From Streptomyces stelliscabiei (GTDB lineage Bacteria > Actinomycetota > Actinomycetes > Streptomycetales > Streptomycetaceae), in assembly GCF_014873495.1 (NCBI RefSeq), contig NZ_JADBGF010000001.1, positions 8,246,001 to 8,310,000 on the forward strand: 64,000 nt of DNA. Reading direction: 5' to 3'. The first letter of the stretch is position 1; the number at the start of each line of letters is the position of its first letter. Shown here piece by piece: positions 32,976-42,046 of this stretch. Below the pieces are notes generated by a model, which was not told the origin of the DNA, did not search any database, and worked only from the letters and a program-made list of their open reading frames with translations. The position numbers and the translations under genes were made by a program.

Positions 32976-33147
32976 CCAAAACCTCCGTCAGTTGAATGCC
33001 GTACCGGCCGACACTAACGGGTCGGCCGTGGCGACGCGGCGGTCCGGGCCGGGCGGTCATTACGGTAGGACCCCATGACCGACACCGGGCATGCCCCATG
33101 ACCGACTCCCGTACGTGCTTCACGACCGACTCCCGAACGGTGGGCCG

Positions 33148-33822
33148 ATGACCGCGATCCGACTGCTCCTCGTCGACGACGACCCCCTCGTGCGCGCCGG
33201 GCTCTCCTTCATGCTGGGCGGCGCCGACGACATCGAGATCGTCGGCGAGGGCGCCGACGGCGACGAGGTGGACGCCCTGGTCGAGCGCACCCGCCCCGAC
33301 GTCGTCCTCATGGACATCCGGATGCCGACCGTGGACGGCCTCACGGCCACCGAGCGGCTGCGCGCCCGCGCGGACGCGCCGCAGGTCGTCGTCCTCACCA
33401 CCTTCCACGCCGACGACCAGGTCCTGCGCGCCCTGCGCGTGGGCGCCGCCGGCTTCGTCCTCAAGGACACCCCGCCCGCCGACATCGTCGAGGCGGTACG
33501 ACGGGTCGCGGCCGGCGACCCGGTCCTCTCGCCCGCCGTCACCCGCCGGCTCATGGCCCACGCCGCCGGCAGCGCCCCCGACACCCGCCGCGGCGCCGCC
33601 CGTTCCCGGGTCGCCGTCCTCAACGACCGCGAACGCGCGGTCGCCGTCGCCGTCGGCCGGGGTGCCTCCAACGCCGAGATCGCCGGTGAACTCTTCCTGA
33701 GCATCGCCACCGTCAAGACCCACGTCTCCCGCATCCTCGCCAAACTCGACCTCAACAACCGTGTGCAGATCGCCCTGTTGACGTACGACGCCGGGCTCTT
33801 GGACGACGACGGGCACTCCTGA
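33148..33822 (+). CDS. Response regulator, NarL/LuxR type
   Basis: 224 residues from the ATG at 33148; an upstream GTG/ATG at 33091 would add a Pro-rich leader with no ribosome binding site. Receiver domain: LLLVDDDPLVRAGL (acidic pocket), VVLMDIRMPTVDG (phosphoacceptor Asp, near residue 56), VVVLTTFHADDQ (Thr), FVLKDTPPADIV (Lys). The C-terminal LuxR helix-turn-helix is LNDRERAVAVAVGRGASNAEIAGELFLSIATVKTHVSRILAKL. It most likely pairs with the kinase at 29505. Confidence 0.9.
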   Translation: MTAIRLLLVDDDPLVRAGLSFMLGGADDIEIVGEGADGDEVDALVERTRPDVVLMDIRMPTVDGLTATERLRARADAPQVVVLTTFHADDQVLRALRVGAAGFVLKDTPPADIVEAVRRVAAGDPVLSPAVTRRLMAHAAGSAPDTRRGAARSRVAVLNDRERAVAVAVGRGASNAEIAGELFLSIATVKTHVSRILAKLDLNNRVQIALLTYDAGLLDDDGHS

Positions 33823-33858
33823 GCCGGGCGGGGAGTTGGAGGGGCGAGGGGGGAAGTC

Positions 33859-35049
33859 ATGGGGCATGAGCATGTGATCGACCTGGGGGAGTACGGGCCG
33901 GGGTTCACCGAGAACCCGCATCCCGTCTACGCCGAACTGCGCGAGCGCGGCCCGGTGCACCGGGTCCGGCTGCCGAAGCACGACGCGCACCACGAGGTAT
34001 GGCTCGTCGTGGGGTACGAGGAGGCGCGGGCGGCGCTCGCCGACCCCCGGCTGTCCAAGGACGGCTCGAAGATCGGGACGACGTTCCTCGACGAGGAGCT
34101 GATCGGCAAGTACCTGCTGGTCGCCGACCCGCCCCAGCACACCCGGCTGCGGGGGCTGATCACCCGCGAGTTCACCGGTCGCCGGGTGGAGCGACTGCGG
34201 CCCAGGGTCCAGGAGATCACCGACTCGCTGCTGGAAGCGATGGTGCCGCGGGGCCGCGCCGATCTCGTGGAGTCGTTCGCGTACCCGCTGCCGCTCACCG
34301 TCATCTGCGAGCTGCTCGGTGTGCCCGAGATCGACCGGGCGGCCTTCCGCAAGCTGTCCACGGAGGCGGTGGCGCCGACCAGCGGGGAGAGCGAGTACGA
34401 GGCCATCCTGCAACTCGGCGTCTATCTGGGTGAGTTGATCGAGGACAAGCGCTGCTCGCCGCCCGCCGAGGACCTGCTGAGCGCCCTGATCCGGACGACC
34501 GACGAGGACGGCGACCGGCTGTCCCCCGCCGAACTGCGCGGCATGGCCTTCATCCTCCTCGTCGCCGGCCACGAGACCACGGTCAACCTCATCACCGGCG
34601 CCGTCCACGCCCTGCTCACCCATCCCGGGCAACTCGCCGAGGTGCGGGCCGACATGGGCCTGGTCGACGCGGTCGTGGAGGAGACCCTGCGGCACGAGGG
34701 CCCGGTGGAGAACGCGACGTTCCGCTTCGCCGCCGAGCCACTGGAGATAGGGGGCACGGCCATTCCGGCGGGCGACTCGGTGCTGATCGGCCTGGCCGCC
34801 GCCGACCGCGACGACACCCGGTATCCCGCCCCCGACCGCTTCGACCTCCACCGCGACACGCGTGGCCACCTCGCCTTCGGCCACGGCATCCACTTCTGCC
34901 TCGGCGCCCCGCTGGCCCGGCTGGAGGCCCGCGTCGCCCTCCGGGCTCTTCTGCGGCGCTGTCCCGACCTGGCCCTCGACGGGCCGCCGGGGGAGTGGTT
35001 GCCGGGCATGCTGATACGGGGGGTACGGAGCCTGCCGCTGCGTTGGTGA
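33859..35049 (+). CDS. Cytochrome P450
   Basis: 396 residues, soluble bacterial class. MAFILLVAGHETTVNLI is the I-helix oxygen-activating motif (AGHETT), VVEETLRHEGPVE the ExxR, PDRFDLHR the PERF-type segment, and AFGHGIHFCLGAPLAR the heme-binding loop with the Cys thiolate (residue near 342). No ferredoxin gene is adjacent, so electrons come from elsewhere. Function is unknown; Streptomyces P450s of this length often hydroxylate natural products or xenobiotics. Confidence 0.95.
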   Translation: MGHEHVIDLGEYGPGFTENPHPVYAELRERGPVHRVRLPKHDAHHEVWLVVGYEEARAALADPRLSKDGSKIGTTFLDEELIGKYLLVADPPQHTRLRGLITREFTGRRVERLRPRVQEITDSLLEAMVPRGRADLVESFAYPLPLTVICELLGVPEIDRAAFRKLSTEAVAPTSGESEYEAILQLGVYLGELIEDKRCSPPAEDLLSALIRTTDEDGDRLSPAELRGMAFILLVAGHETTVNLITGAVHALLTHPGQLAEVRADMGLVDAVVEETLRHEGPVENATFRFAAEPLEIGGTAIPAGDSVLIGLAAADRDDTRYPAPDRFDLHRDTRGHLAFGHGIHFCLGAPLARLEARVALRALLRRCPDLALDGPPGEWLPGMLIRGVRSLPLRW

Positions 35050-35130
35050 GAGGGGGTCTCGCCCCCGCCGCCCTACCCGTCCCATCCCACAGGGGCTGCG
35101 CCCCTTCGACCCCCCGGCAGCGGCTGAGCG

Positions 35131-35251
35131 GGGCTTCTCGCGCGGTTCCCCGCGCCCCCGAAGACCGGCCCTGCGGGCCCGGAAGGCGGCAGCCCGGCCG
35201 GGGCGCTGAAAGGCAGGGGCGCGGGGAACCGCGCGACAAGCCCCCACCGGA
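35131..35251. repeat. Dispersed palindromic element, copy B
   Basis: GGGGCTTCTCGCGCGGTTCC near 35131 and its inverted counterpart GGGGCGCGGGGAACCGCGCG near 35215 frame a smaller palindrome (GCCCTGCGGGCCCGGAAGGC). It sits between the convergent P450 and oxidoreductase genes. Confidence 0.75.
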
Positions 35252-35318
35252 CCCGCAGCCGCGAAACCCACCCAGGCCCACCCGGACGGAGCGGAACCCG
35301 CACGCCGGAGGCCGGCCG

Positions 35319-36329
35319 CTACTCCCGACCCCCCGCGATCTCCCCGAGGTTCACGGGCCGGTGCTCCGCCCGGGACAGCTCGCACGCCTCGGCGACCCGC
35401 AGCGCCTGGAGCGCCTCACGCCCGTCGCACGGATTGGCCCGCTCCCCGCGCACCACCTCCACGAACGCGGCGATCTCGGCCTCGTAGGCGGCGGCGAAGC
35501 GCTCCAGGAAGCCGGTCCAGGGCTTGTCCGCCGGCGGTGGCCCCTTCGGCTCCGTGGACGCGACCGGCGTACGGTCGTCCAGCCCGACCACCACGGTGTC
35601 CAGCTCCCCGGCCAGCTCCAGCCGCACGTCGTACCCGGCACCGTTCACCCGTGCCGCCGTCGCCGTCACGAGCGTGCCGTCCTCCAGCGTGAGCACGGCG
35701 GCGGCGGTGTCCAGGTCGTGCGCCTCCCGGAACATCGGGTGCCCGGCGTCCGACCCGGTGGCGTACACCGTGGCGACCTCGCGCCCCGTCACCCACCGCA
35801 CGATGTCGAAGTCGTGGATCAGGGTGTCCCGGTAGATCCCGCCGGACACCGACAGATAGTGCGCGGGCGGCGGCGTCTGGTCGGCCGTGAGCGCGCGTAC
35901 GGTGTGCAGCCGTCCGAGCCGGCCCGCGCGTACCGCCTCCCGCGCGGTGACGTAGCCGGAGTCGAAGCGCCGCTGGAAGCCCATCTGCAGCACCGTCCCG
36001 GCCGCGTCGACCTCGGTCAGCGCGCTTAACGTGCTCGGCAGGTCCACGGCGACGGGTTTCTCGCAGAACACCGGGAGACCCGAGCGTGCTGCCCGACCGA
36101 TCAGTTCGCCGTGGGCCGAGGTCGCGGCCGTTATGACCACGGCGTCCACACCCCAGGTGAAGATCTCGTCCACTCCCGGCGCCACCGTCTCGCCGAGGCG
36201 ATCCGCGAGGTCGTGGGCCCGGGCCGGATCGACGTCCGTGATGATCAGAGAGCCGACATCACGGTGGCGGCTGAGCGTGGTCGCGTGGAACGTCCCGATG
36301 CGACCCGCGCCGATGAGTCCGATGCGCAT
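35319..36329 (-). CDS. Gfo/Idh/MocA-family NAD(P)-dependent oxidoreductase (inositol dehydrogenase-like)
   Basis: 336 residues from the ATG at 36329 (MRIGLIGAGRIGTFHATTL), with no ribosome binding site and so probably a leaderless mRNA. The Rossmann motif GAGRIGTFH is followed by LIITDVDPARA. VFCEKPVAVDL carries the conserved Glu-Lys-Pro with the catalytic Lys. LIHDFDIVRWVTGRE and the C-terminal SGGIYRDTLIHD carry the active-site Asp/His. Similar enzymes oxidise inositol or related sugars. It is divergent from a GntR regulator, with a perfect palindrome between them. Confidence 0.9.
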   Translation of the reverse strand: MRIGLIGAGRIGTFHATTLSRHRDVGSLIITDVDPARAHDLADRLGETVAPGVDEIFTWGVDAVVITAATSAHGELIGRAARSGLPVFCEKPVAVDLPSTLSALTEVDAAGTVLQMGFQRRFDSGYVTAREAVRAGRLGRLHTVRALTADQTPPPAHYLSVSGGIYRDTLIHDFDIVRWVTGREVATVYATGSDAGHPMFREAHDLDTAAAVLTLEDGTLVTATAARVNGAGYDVRLELAGELDTVVVGLDDRTPVASTEPKGPPPADKPWTGFLERFAAAYEAEIAAFVEVVRGERANPCDGREALQALRVAEACELSRAEHRPVNLGEIAGGRE

Positions 36330-36370
36330 GGGAAACAAAGTGGGGTCGTACCCGCCGCTGTGTCAATGCT

Positions 36371-36382
36371 TTGTCCGGACAA
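36371..36382. promoter_or_regulatory. Perfect 12-bp palindrome, GntR operator candidate
   Basis: TTGTCCGGACAA is self-complementary and lies between the divergent Gfo/Idh and GntR genes, 42 nt from the oxidoreductase start. HutC/FadR-type regulators recognise short GT-N-AC palindromes, so the adjacent regulator is the best candidate. TTGACA on the minus strand at 36361-36366 lies just beside it. Confidence 0.65.
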
Positions 36383-36431
36383 CCGAACCACGCAACTTCC
36401 CGTCACCAGGCACCGGGGCTACGCTCGGCCC

Positions 36432-37196
36432 GTGCCGAAACCAGAAGAGGCTCCGACCGTGTCGCTCCAGCTCAGCGTCGACCGCAGCAGTCCGGTCCCG
36501 CTCTACTTCCAGCTGTCCCAGCAGCTGGAGGCGGCGATCGAGCACGGCGAGCTGACTCCGGGCAGTCTGCTGGGCAACGAGATCGAACTGGCCGCCCGCC
36601 TCGGCCTCTCCCGCCCGACCGTCCGCCAGGCCATCCAGTCCCTGGTCGACAAGGGCCTGCTCGTACGCCGCCGCGGCGTGGGCACCCAGGTCGTCCACAG
36701 CCAGGTCAAACGCCCCCTGGAACTGAGCAGCCTCTTCGACGACCTGGAGGCCGCCGGCCAGCGCCCGGCCACCCGCGTCCTCCTCAACACCACCGTCGCC
36801 GCCTCCGCCGAGGTCGCAGCGGCCCTGGCCGTCGCGGAGGGCGGCGAAGTCCACCGTATCGAGCGACTCCGTCTGGCCCACGGCGAACCCATGGCCTACC
36901 TCTGCAACTACCTGCCCGCCGACCTCATCGACCTCGACTCCCCCCAGCTCGAAGCCACCGGTCTCTACCGCCTCATGCGCGCCGCGGGCATCACCCTGCA
37001 CAGCGCCCGCCAGACCATCGGAGCGAAGGCGGCCACCCCGGACGAGGCCGGCCGCCTGACCGAACCCGAGGGCGCCCCTCTGCTCACCATGCAGCGCACC
37101 ACCTTCGACGACACGGGCCGAGCCGTCGAATACGGCACCCACATCTACCGGGCATCCCGCTATTCGTTCGACTTCCAACTGCTGGTGAGGACGTAG
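36432..37196 (+). CDS. GntR-family transcriptional regulator (HutC/UTRA type)
   Basis: 254 residues from the GTG at 36432, with TACGCT about 6 nt upstream as a possible -10 and no ribosome binding site. N-terminal GntR winged helix: PLYFQLSQQLEAAIEHGELTPGSLLGNEIELAARLGLSRPTVRQAIQSLVDKGLLVRRRGVGTQV. A UTRA effector domain follows (GEVHRIERLRLAHGEPMAYLCNYLPADL, then LLTMQRTTFDDTGRAVEYGTHIYRASRY). Ligands of this group are sugars, sugar phosphates or acids. Its target is probably the divergent Gfo/Idh gene and itself. Confidence 0.92.
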   Translation: MPKPEEAPTVSLQLSVDRSSPVPLYFQLSQQLEAAIEHGELTPGSLLGNEIELAARLGLSRPTVRQAIQSLVDKGLLVRRRGVGTQVVHSQVKRPLELSSLFDDLEAAGQRPATRVLLNTTVAASAEVAAALAVAEGGEVHRIERLRLAHGEPMAYLCNYLPADLIDLDSPQLEATGLYRLMRAAGITLHSARQTIGAKAATPDEAGRLTEPEGAPLLTMQRTTFDDTGRAVEYGTHIYRASRYSFDFQLLVRT

Positions 37197-37203
37197 GAGC
37201 TGT

Positions 37204-37263
37204 GAAAGCACGGGGCGCAGCCCCTGCTTTCACAGGGGCGCGGGGAACTGCGCGACCAGCCCC
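37204..37263. repeat. Dispersed palindromic element, copy C (short form)
   Basis: A compact version: GAAAGCACGGGGC paired with GCCCCTGCTTTC, directly followed by AGGGGCGCGGGGAACTGCGCG. Lies 8 nt after the GntR stop codon and before the ROK gene, and can act as a terminator for the GntR gene. Confidence 0.75.
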
Positions 37264-37347
37264 CACCCATCCGCACTCGAAAAAACCACCCATGGCACCC
37301 CCGCCCCCACGGCGCACCGAGCGGAGCGCTAAGGCAGAATCGGCCCG

Positions 37348-38493
37348 ATGAGCACTTACCGCGACTTCACCCACCGCGGCTCCGCGCGGGCCACCGTCCT
37401 GCGGACCGTGGGAACGCGCGAGCGCCGCTCCCACCTGACGGCCCCCCGCGTCCCCACCGTCGGCATCGACATCGGCGGCACGAAGGTGATGGCGGGCGTC
37501 GTGGACGCCGACGGCAACATCCTGGAGAAGCTCCGCACGGAGACCCCGGACAAGTCCAAGAGCCCCCAGGTCGTCGAGGACACCATCACGGAACTGGTCC
37601 TGGACCTCTCCGACCGGCACGACGTGCACGCCGTCGGCATCGGCGCCGCCGGCTGGGTGGACGCGGAGCGCAACCGGGTCCTGTTCGCCCCCCACCTGTC
37701 CTGGCGCAACGAGCCGCTGCGCGACCGCCTCGCCGGCCGGCTCGCCGTCCCGGTCCTGGTCGACAACGACGCCAACGCCGCCGCCTGGGCGGAGTGGCGG
37801 TTCGGCGCAGGCCGCGACGAGGACCACCTGGTCATGATCACGCTGGGCACCGGCATCGGTGGCGCGATCCTGGAGGACGGCCAGGTCAAGCGCGGCAAGT
37901 TCGGTGTCGCGGGCGAGTTCGGCCATATGCAGGTCGTGCCCGGCGGCCACCGTTGCCCCTGCGGCAACCGCGGCTGCTGGGAGCAGTACAGCTCGGGAAA
38001 CGCCCTGGTCAGAGAGGCGCGGGAACTCGCGGCGGCCGACTCGCCGGTGGCGTACGGAATCATCGAGCACGTCAAGGGGAACATCGGGGACATCACCGGC
38101 CCGATGATCACCGAGCTGGCCCGTGAGGGCGACGCGATGTGCATCGAACTGCTCCAGGACATCGGCCAGTGGCTCGGCGTCGGCATCGCCAACCTCGCCG
38201 CCGCCCTCGACCCGTCCTGCTTCGTCATCGGCGGCGGTGTCTCGGCCGCCGACGACCTGCTGATCGGCCCCGCCCGGGACGCCTTCCGCCGCCACCTCAC
38301 CGGCCGCGGCTACCGCCCCGAGGCCCGCATCGCGCGCGCCCAGCTGGGCCCCGAGGCCGGCATGGTGGGCGCCGCCGACCTCGCCAGACTCGTCGCCCGC
38401 CGCTTCCGCCGCGCCAACCGGCGCCGGGTGGAGCGCTACGAGCGCTACGCGCGGTACGTGGAGGCCCGCCGCACCACCCAGGACACCGCGTGA
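37348..38493 (+). CDS. ROK-family sugar kinase (glucokinase-like)
   Basis: 381 residues. VGIDIGGTKVMAGVVD is the ATP-binding ROK P-loop near residue 40, VPVLVDNDANAAAWAEW carries the sugar-binding Asn-Asp, ITLGTGIGGAILED is the second phosphate loop, and GEFGHMQVVPGGHRCPCGNRGCWEQY is the zinc-binding ROK signature. It is a soluble kinase for glucose or a related sugar, with a 36-residue N-terminal extension before the P-loop. The GTGA overlap with the next gene implies cotranslation. Confidence 0.93.
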   Translation: MSTYRDFTHRGSARATVLRTVGTRERRSHLTAPRVPTVGIDIGGTKVMAGVVDADGNILEKLRTETPDKSKSPQVVEDTITELVLDLSDRHDVHAVGIGAAGWVDAERNRVLFAPHLSWRNEPLRDRLAGRLAVPVLVDNDANAAAWAEWRFGAGRDEDHLVMITLGTGIGGAILEDGQVKRGKFGVAGEFGHMQVVPGGHRCPCGNRGCWEQYSSGNALVREARELAAADSPVAYGIIEHVKGNIGDITGPMITELAREGDAMCIELLQDIGQWLGVGIANLAAALDPSCFVIGGGVSAADDLLIGPARDAFRRHLTGRGYRPEARIARAQLGPEAGMVGAADLARLVARRFRRANRRRVERYERYARYVEARRTTQDTA

Positions 38494-39071
38494 CCACCTC
38501 GGTGCCGCGCCAGGGTTCCTCCCCGGAGGAGCCGGAGCGGCCCGCGGAGGACCGCGGGCACCGCAACCGCCGCCGGGCCATCACCCTGGCGATCATCGTG
38601 CTGCTCATCGGCGTACCCGCCGGCTACCTGGTGATCTCCGCCAACCAGAGCCGCGACAGCGGCAAGGACAAGGAGGAGAAGTACTCGGCGACCGGCCTCA
38701 CCGCCCACTGGCCCTCCCGGGTCCAGCAGCGTCTCTACCAGGTGCCGATCCCGCCGTACTCCAAGCACGTGGCGTACTACGAGACGAACAACTGGCGGAC
38801 CAGCCGTCTCTACGTGCAGTTCTATACGAGCAACGAGGGCCTGGAGAGCTTCCTCGGCCAGGTCGGCGTCAGCACCGCCGACCTGAAGAAGGACAAGATC
38901 GCCATCAACGCCCGCGACCGGGGGATCGTCGGCTGGGACTTCACCGGCGTCGGCCCCTGGTACGGCCTCGTCAGCGACCGCAAGAACCCCGCGCCCACCC
39001 ATGACATCGTCGTGAACCGGACCAACCCGGACCATCCGATGGTGTATGTGGTCTCGCGAACCGTGCCCTGA
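38490..39071 (+). CDS. Membrane-anchored exported hypothetical protein, coupled to the ROK kinase
   Basis: 193 residues from the GTG at 38490, overlapping the ROK stop by 4 nt. A charged N-terminal 30 residues precedes a single membrane helix (AITLAIIVLLIGVPAGYLVISA). The rest is an outside domain with RLYQVPIPPYSKHVAYYETNNWRTSRLYVQFYTSNEGLESFLGQVGVSTADLKK. It is beta/alpha and has no motif I recognise. The topology is type II. Confidence 0.8.
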   Translation: MTTSVPRQGSSPEEPERPAEDRGHRNRRRAITLAIIVLLIGVPAGYLVISANQSRDSGKDKEEKYSATGLTAHWPSRVQQRLYQVPIPPYSKHVAYYETNNWRTSRLYVQFYTSNEGLESFLGQVGVSTADLKKDKIAINARDRGIVGWDFTGVGPWYGLVSDRKNPAPTHDIVVNRTNPDHPMVYVVSRTVP

Positions 39072-39187
39072 CCAGGGAGAATCCCGGTCCGGACGCGGTC
39101 GCCGGCGTCGATTGTCGTACCCCGCCCGTAGAGTCGGAGGCAGTTGATCGGAGCCGCACCCCAGGCGGCTCCCGCGACCGAAGGCGG

Positions 39188-42046
39188 GTGACCGGACACA
39201 TGGGGGACAGGGCTGCTCCCGAGGCCGGCACGGCCGTCCCCGCGCGGCCGGCCGTGCCCGTCCGGCTGGCGGCCGTCTTCCTCCCGGCCCCGCTGCCCCG
39301 CCACGGCCGGTTCGCGTTCTGGGACCCGGCGGGCGGCGAGCCGCCACCGGGAGACACCGAGGACCTCACGGTCGTACGACAGCACGGCACCGGAGCGCGC
39401 AGAGGCACCGTCCCCGCCCGGTACGTGACGGTCGGCGAAGCCCTCCCCCTGCTCACCCGCGCCCGCCGCGACCCCGCCGCCCACCCCGCCACGGCCTGCT
39501 GGGGCGCGGCCGCGCTGCACGCGCTGCGCCTGGTCGCCCGGGGGCGGCTGCTGCCGGGCCTGACCGCCGACGGGTACGACGCATGGCGGGCGGGACCGCT
39601 CGACCCGGACGACATCGCCCACCTCAGGGCCGTCGCCGCCGCACTGCCGTACGAGGGCCACGCGGTCCCGCTGCCCGGCAGGGGCCCACTGCGGCTGCCC
39701 GAACCGGAACCCCTGCTGCGGTCCTTCCTGGACGCGGTCGCCGACACACTGCCGCGTGGCCCGGCGGCGCCGTACGTCTCCGGGAAACCCTTCGCCGCGC
39801 ACACCGGACAGCGGCTGCCGCAGGCCCGTGACTGGGCCGCCGAGGTCGCCGCCGGCATGGACGCGGGCGTACGCGTCTCCCTGCGGCTGGACCTGGCCGC
39901 GCACGACCTCTTCGACGACAGCGAAGGTGCCCTGCGGGCGGGCGCGGCGGTCGTCCAGGTGCACAGCCTCGCCGACCCCACCCTCGTCGTCGACGCCGCC
40001 GCGCTGTGGGCCGGGGACGCGGACGCGGCGTTCGGGCCCCGCGCACGCGTGGACGCCGCCCTTGCCGTCCGGCGCGCCGCCCGTGTCTGGCAGCCCCTGG
40101 ACCGGCTCTGCGAACAGGACGTGCCCGACGTCCTCGCCCTGTCCGAGGACGAGCTGTCCGACCTGCTCGGCGTCGCCGCGACCCGGCTCGGGGCGGCCGG
40201 CGTCGCCGTGCACTGGCCCAGGGACCTGGCCCACGACCTGAGCGCCCGCGCCGAGGTGCGCCCCGCGCCCGGCTCCGCCACGGACGGCACCGGCTTCTTC
40301 GAGGGCGAGGAACTGCTGCGCTTCCGCTGGCAGTTGGCGCTCGGCGGCGACCCGCTCACCGAGGCCGAGATGGACACCCTCGCCGAGGCCCACCGCCCGA
40401 TCGTGCGCCTGCGCGACCAGTGGGTCCTCGTCGACCCCGCCCTCGTCCGCAAGGCCCGCAAACGCGAGCTGGGCCTCCTCGACCCGGTGGACGCCCTGTC
40501 CGTGGCCCTCTCCGGCACCGCGGAGGTCGACGGGGAGACGGTGGAGGCCGTGCCGGTGGGCGCCCTGGCGGCCCTGCGCGACCGCCTGACGGCCGGCGTC
40601 GGCCCGGTCGACCCGCCCCCGGGCCTGTCCGCCACCCTCCGCGACTACCAGCTCCGGGGCCTGGCCTGGCTGGACCTCATGACCTCCCTCGGACTCGGCG
40701 GCTGCCTCGCCGACGACATGGGCCTCGGCAAGACGATCACGGTCATCGCCCTCCATCTGCGCCGGGCCCGCCCCGAACCCACCCTGGTCGTCTGCCCCGC
40801 CTCCCTGCTGGGCAACTGGCAGCGCGAGATCGCCCGCTTCGCCCCCGGCGTGCCCGTGCGCCGCTTCCACGGCCCCGACCGCACCCTGGACGACCTCCAA
40901 GGCGGTTTCGTCCTCACCACCTACGGCACCATGCGCTCGACGGCCCCGCGCCTGGCCCAGCAGGACTGGGGCATGGTCGTCGCCGACGAGGCCCAGCACG
41001 TCAAGAACCCCTACTCGGCGACGGCGAAGGCCCTGCGCACGATCCCGACCCCCGCGCGCGTCGCCCTCACAGGAACCCCGGTCGAGAACAACCTCTCCGA
41101 GCTGTGGGCCCTCCTCGACTGGACGACACCGGGGCTCCTCGGTCCGCTGAAGTCCTTCCGCGCCCGCCACGCCCGCGCCGTGGAGAACGGCGAGAACCCC
41201 GGCCACGACGAGGCCGTGACCCGTCTCGCCCGGCTCGTCCGCCCCTTCCTCCTGCGCCGCAAGAAGTCCGACCCGGGCATCGTCCCCGAACTCCCGCCCA
41301 AGACGGAGACCGACCACCCCGTCCCCCTCACCCGCGAACAGGCCGCGCTGTACGAGGCCGTGGTCCGTGAGTCGCTGCTCGCCATCGAGACGGCGCAGGG
41401 CATCGCCCGCCGGGGCCTGGTCCTGAAACTGCTCGGAGCCCTCAAACAGATCTGCGACCACCCGGCGCTGTATCTCAAGGAGGAGCCGGACAGCGCCACC
41501 GGAGACCGGTTCGCCGCCCGCTCCGGCAAACTGGCCCTCCTGGACGAGCTGTTGGACACGCTGCTCTCCGAGGACGGCTCCGCGCTGGTCTTCACCCAGT
41601 ACGTCGGCATGGCCCGTCTGATCACCGCGCACCTCGCCGCCCGCGCCGTCCCGGTCGAGCTGCTGCACGGCGGCACACCGGTCAAGGACCGCGAACACAT
41701 GGTGGACCGCTTCCAGAGCGGGGCGACCCCGGTGCTCGTCCTGTCCCTGAAGGCCGCCGGCACCGGACTGAACCTGACCCGCGCCGGTCATGTCGTCCAC
41801 TTCGACCGCTGGTGGAACCCGGCCGTGGAGGAGCAGGCCACCGACCGCGCCTACCGCATCGGCCAGACCCAGCCCGTCCAGGTGCACCGGCTCATCACCG
41901 AGGGCACCGTCGAGGACCGCATCGCCGAGATGCTGGAGTCCAAGCGGGCCCTCTCCGACGCCATCCTCGGCTCGGGCGAGGCGGCCCTCACGGAGCTGAC
42001 CGACCGGGAGCTGACCGACCTGGTGTCGTTGCGGAGGTCGGCGTGA
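39188..42046 (+). CDS. SNF2/Rad54-family DEAD/DEAH-box helicase
   Basis: 952 residues; start GTG at 39188, or ATG at 39200. The N-terminal 400 residues are an actinobacterial SNF2-associated region. The motor begins with LRDYQLRGLAWLDLM; Walker A is DDMGLGKTITVIAL (about residue 515) and Walker B is VVADEAQHVKNP (about 600). The helicase C lobe has VFTQYVGMARLI, LLHGGTPVKDREHMVDRFQ and AYRIGQTQPVQVHRL. It is a DNA translocase probably acting in DNA repair or transcription. The stop overlaps the start of the SWIM protein gene by 4 nt. Confidence 0.93.
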   Translation: MTGHMGDRAAPEAGTAVPARPAVPVRLAAVFLPAPLPRHGRFAFWDPAGGEPPPGDTEDLTVVRQHGTGARRGTVPARYVTVGEALPLLTRARRDPAAHPATACWGAAALHALRLVARGRLLPGLTADGYDAWRAGPLDPDDIAHLRAVAAALPYEGHAVPLPGRGPLRLPEPEPLLRSFLDAVADTLPRGPAAPYVSGKPFAAHTGQRLPQARDWAAEVAAGMDAGVRVSLRLDLAAHDLFDDSEGALRAGAAVVQVHSLADPTLVVDAAALWAGDADAAFGPRARVDAALAVRRAARVWQPLDRLCEQDVPDVLALSEDELSDLLGVAATRLGAAGVAVHWPRDLAHDLSARAEVRPAPGSATDGTGFFEGEELLRFRWQLALGGDPLTEAEMDTLAEAHRPIVRLRDQWVLVDPALVRKARKRELGLLDPVDALSVALSGTAEVDGETVEAVPVGALAALRDRLTAGVGPVDPPPGLSATLRDYQLRGLAWLDLMTSLGLGGCLADDMGLGKTITVIALHLRRARPEPTLVVCPASLLGNWQREIARFAPGVPVRRFHGPDRTLDDLQGGFVLTTYGTMRSTAPRLAQQDWGMVVADEAQHVKNPYSATAKALRTIPTPARVALTGTPVENNLSELWALLDWTTPGLLGPLKSFRARHARAVENGENPGHDEAVTRLARLVRPFLLRRKKSDPGIVPELPPKTETDHPVPLTREQAALYEAVVRESLLAIETAQGIARRGLVLKLLGALKQICDHPALYLKEEPDSATGDRFAARSGKLALLDELLDTLLSEDGSALVFTQYVGMARLITAHLAARAVPVELLHGGTPVKDREHMVDRFQSGATPVLVLSLKAAGTGLNLTRAGHVVHFDRWWNPAVEEQATDRAYRIGQTQPVQVHRLITEGTVEDRIAEMLESKRALSDAILGSGEAALTELTDRELTDLVSLRRSA

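Noticed and set aside
31588..35385. Very long minus-strand open frame (about 1265 codons)
   Set aside because: It lies antisense to the P450, response regulator and aldo/keto reductase genes, has Arg/Gly/Asp-rich low-complexity translation and no family motifs. GC-rich coding DNA keeps such frames open.
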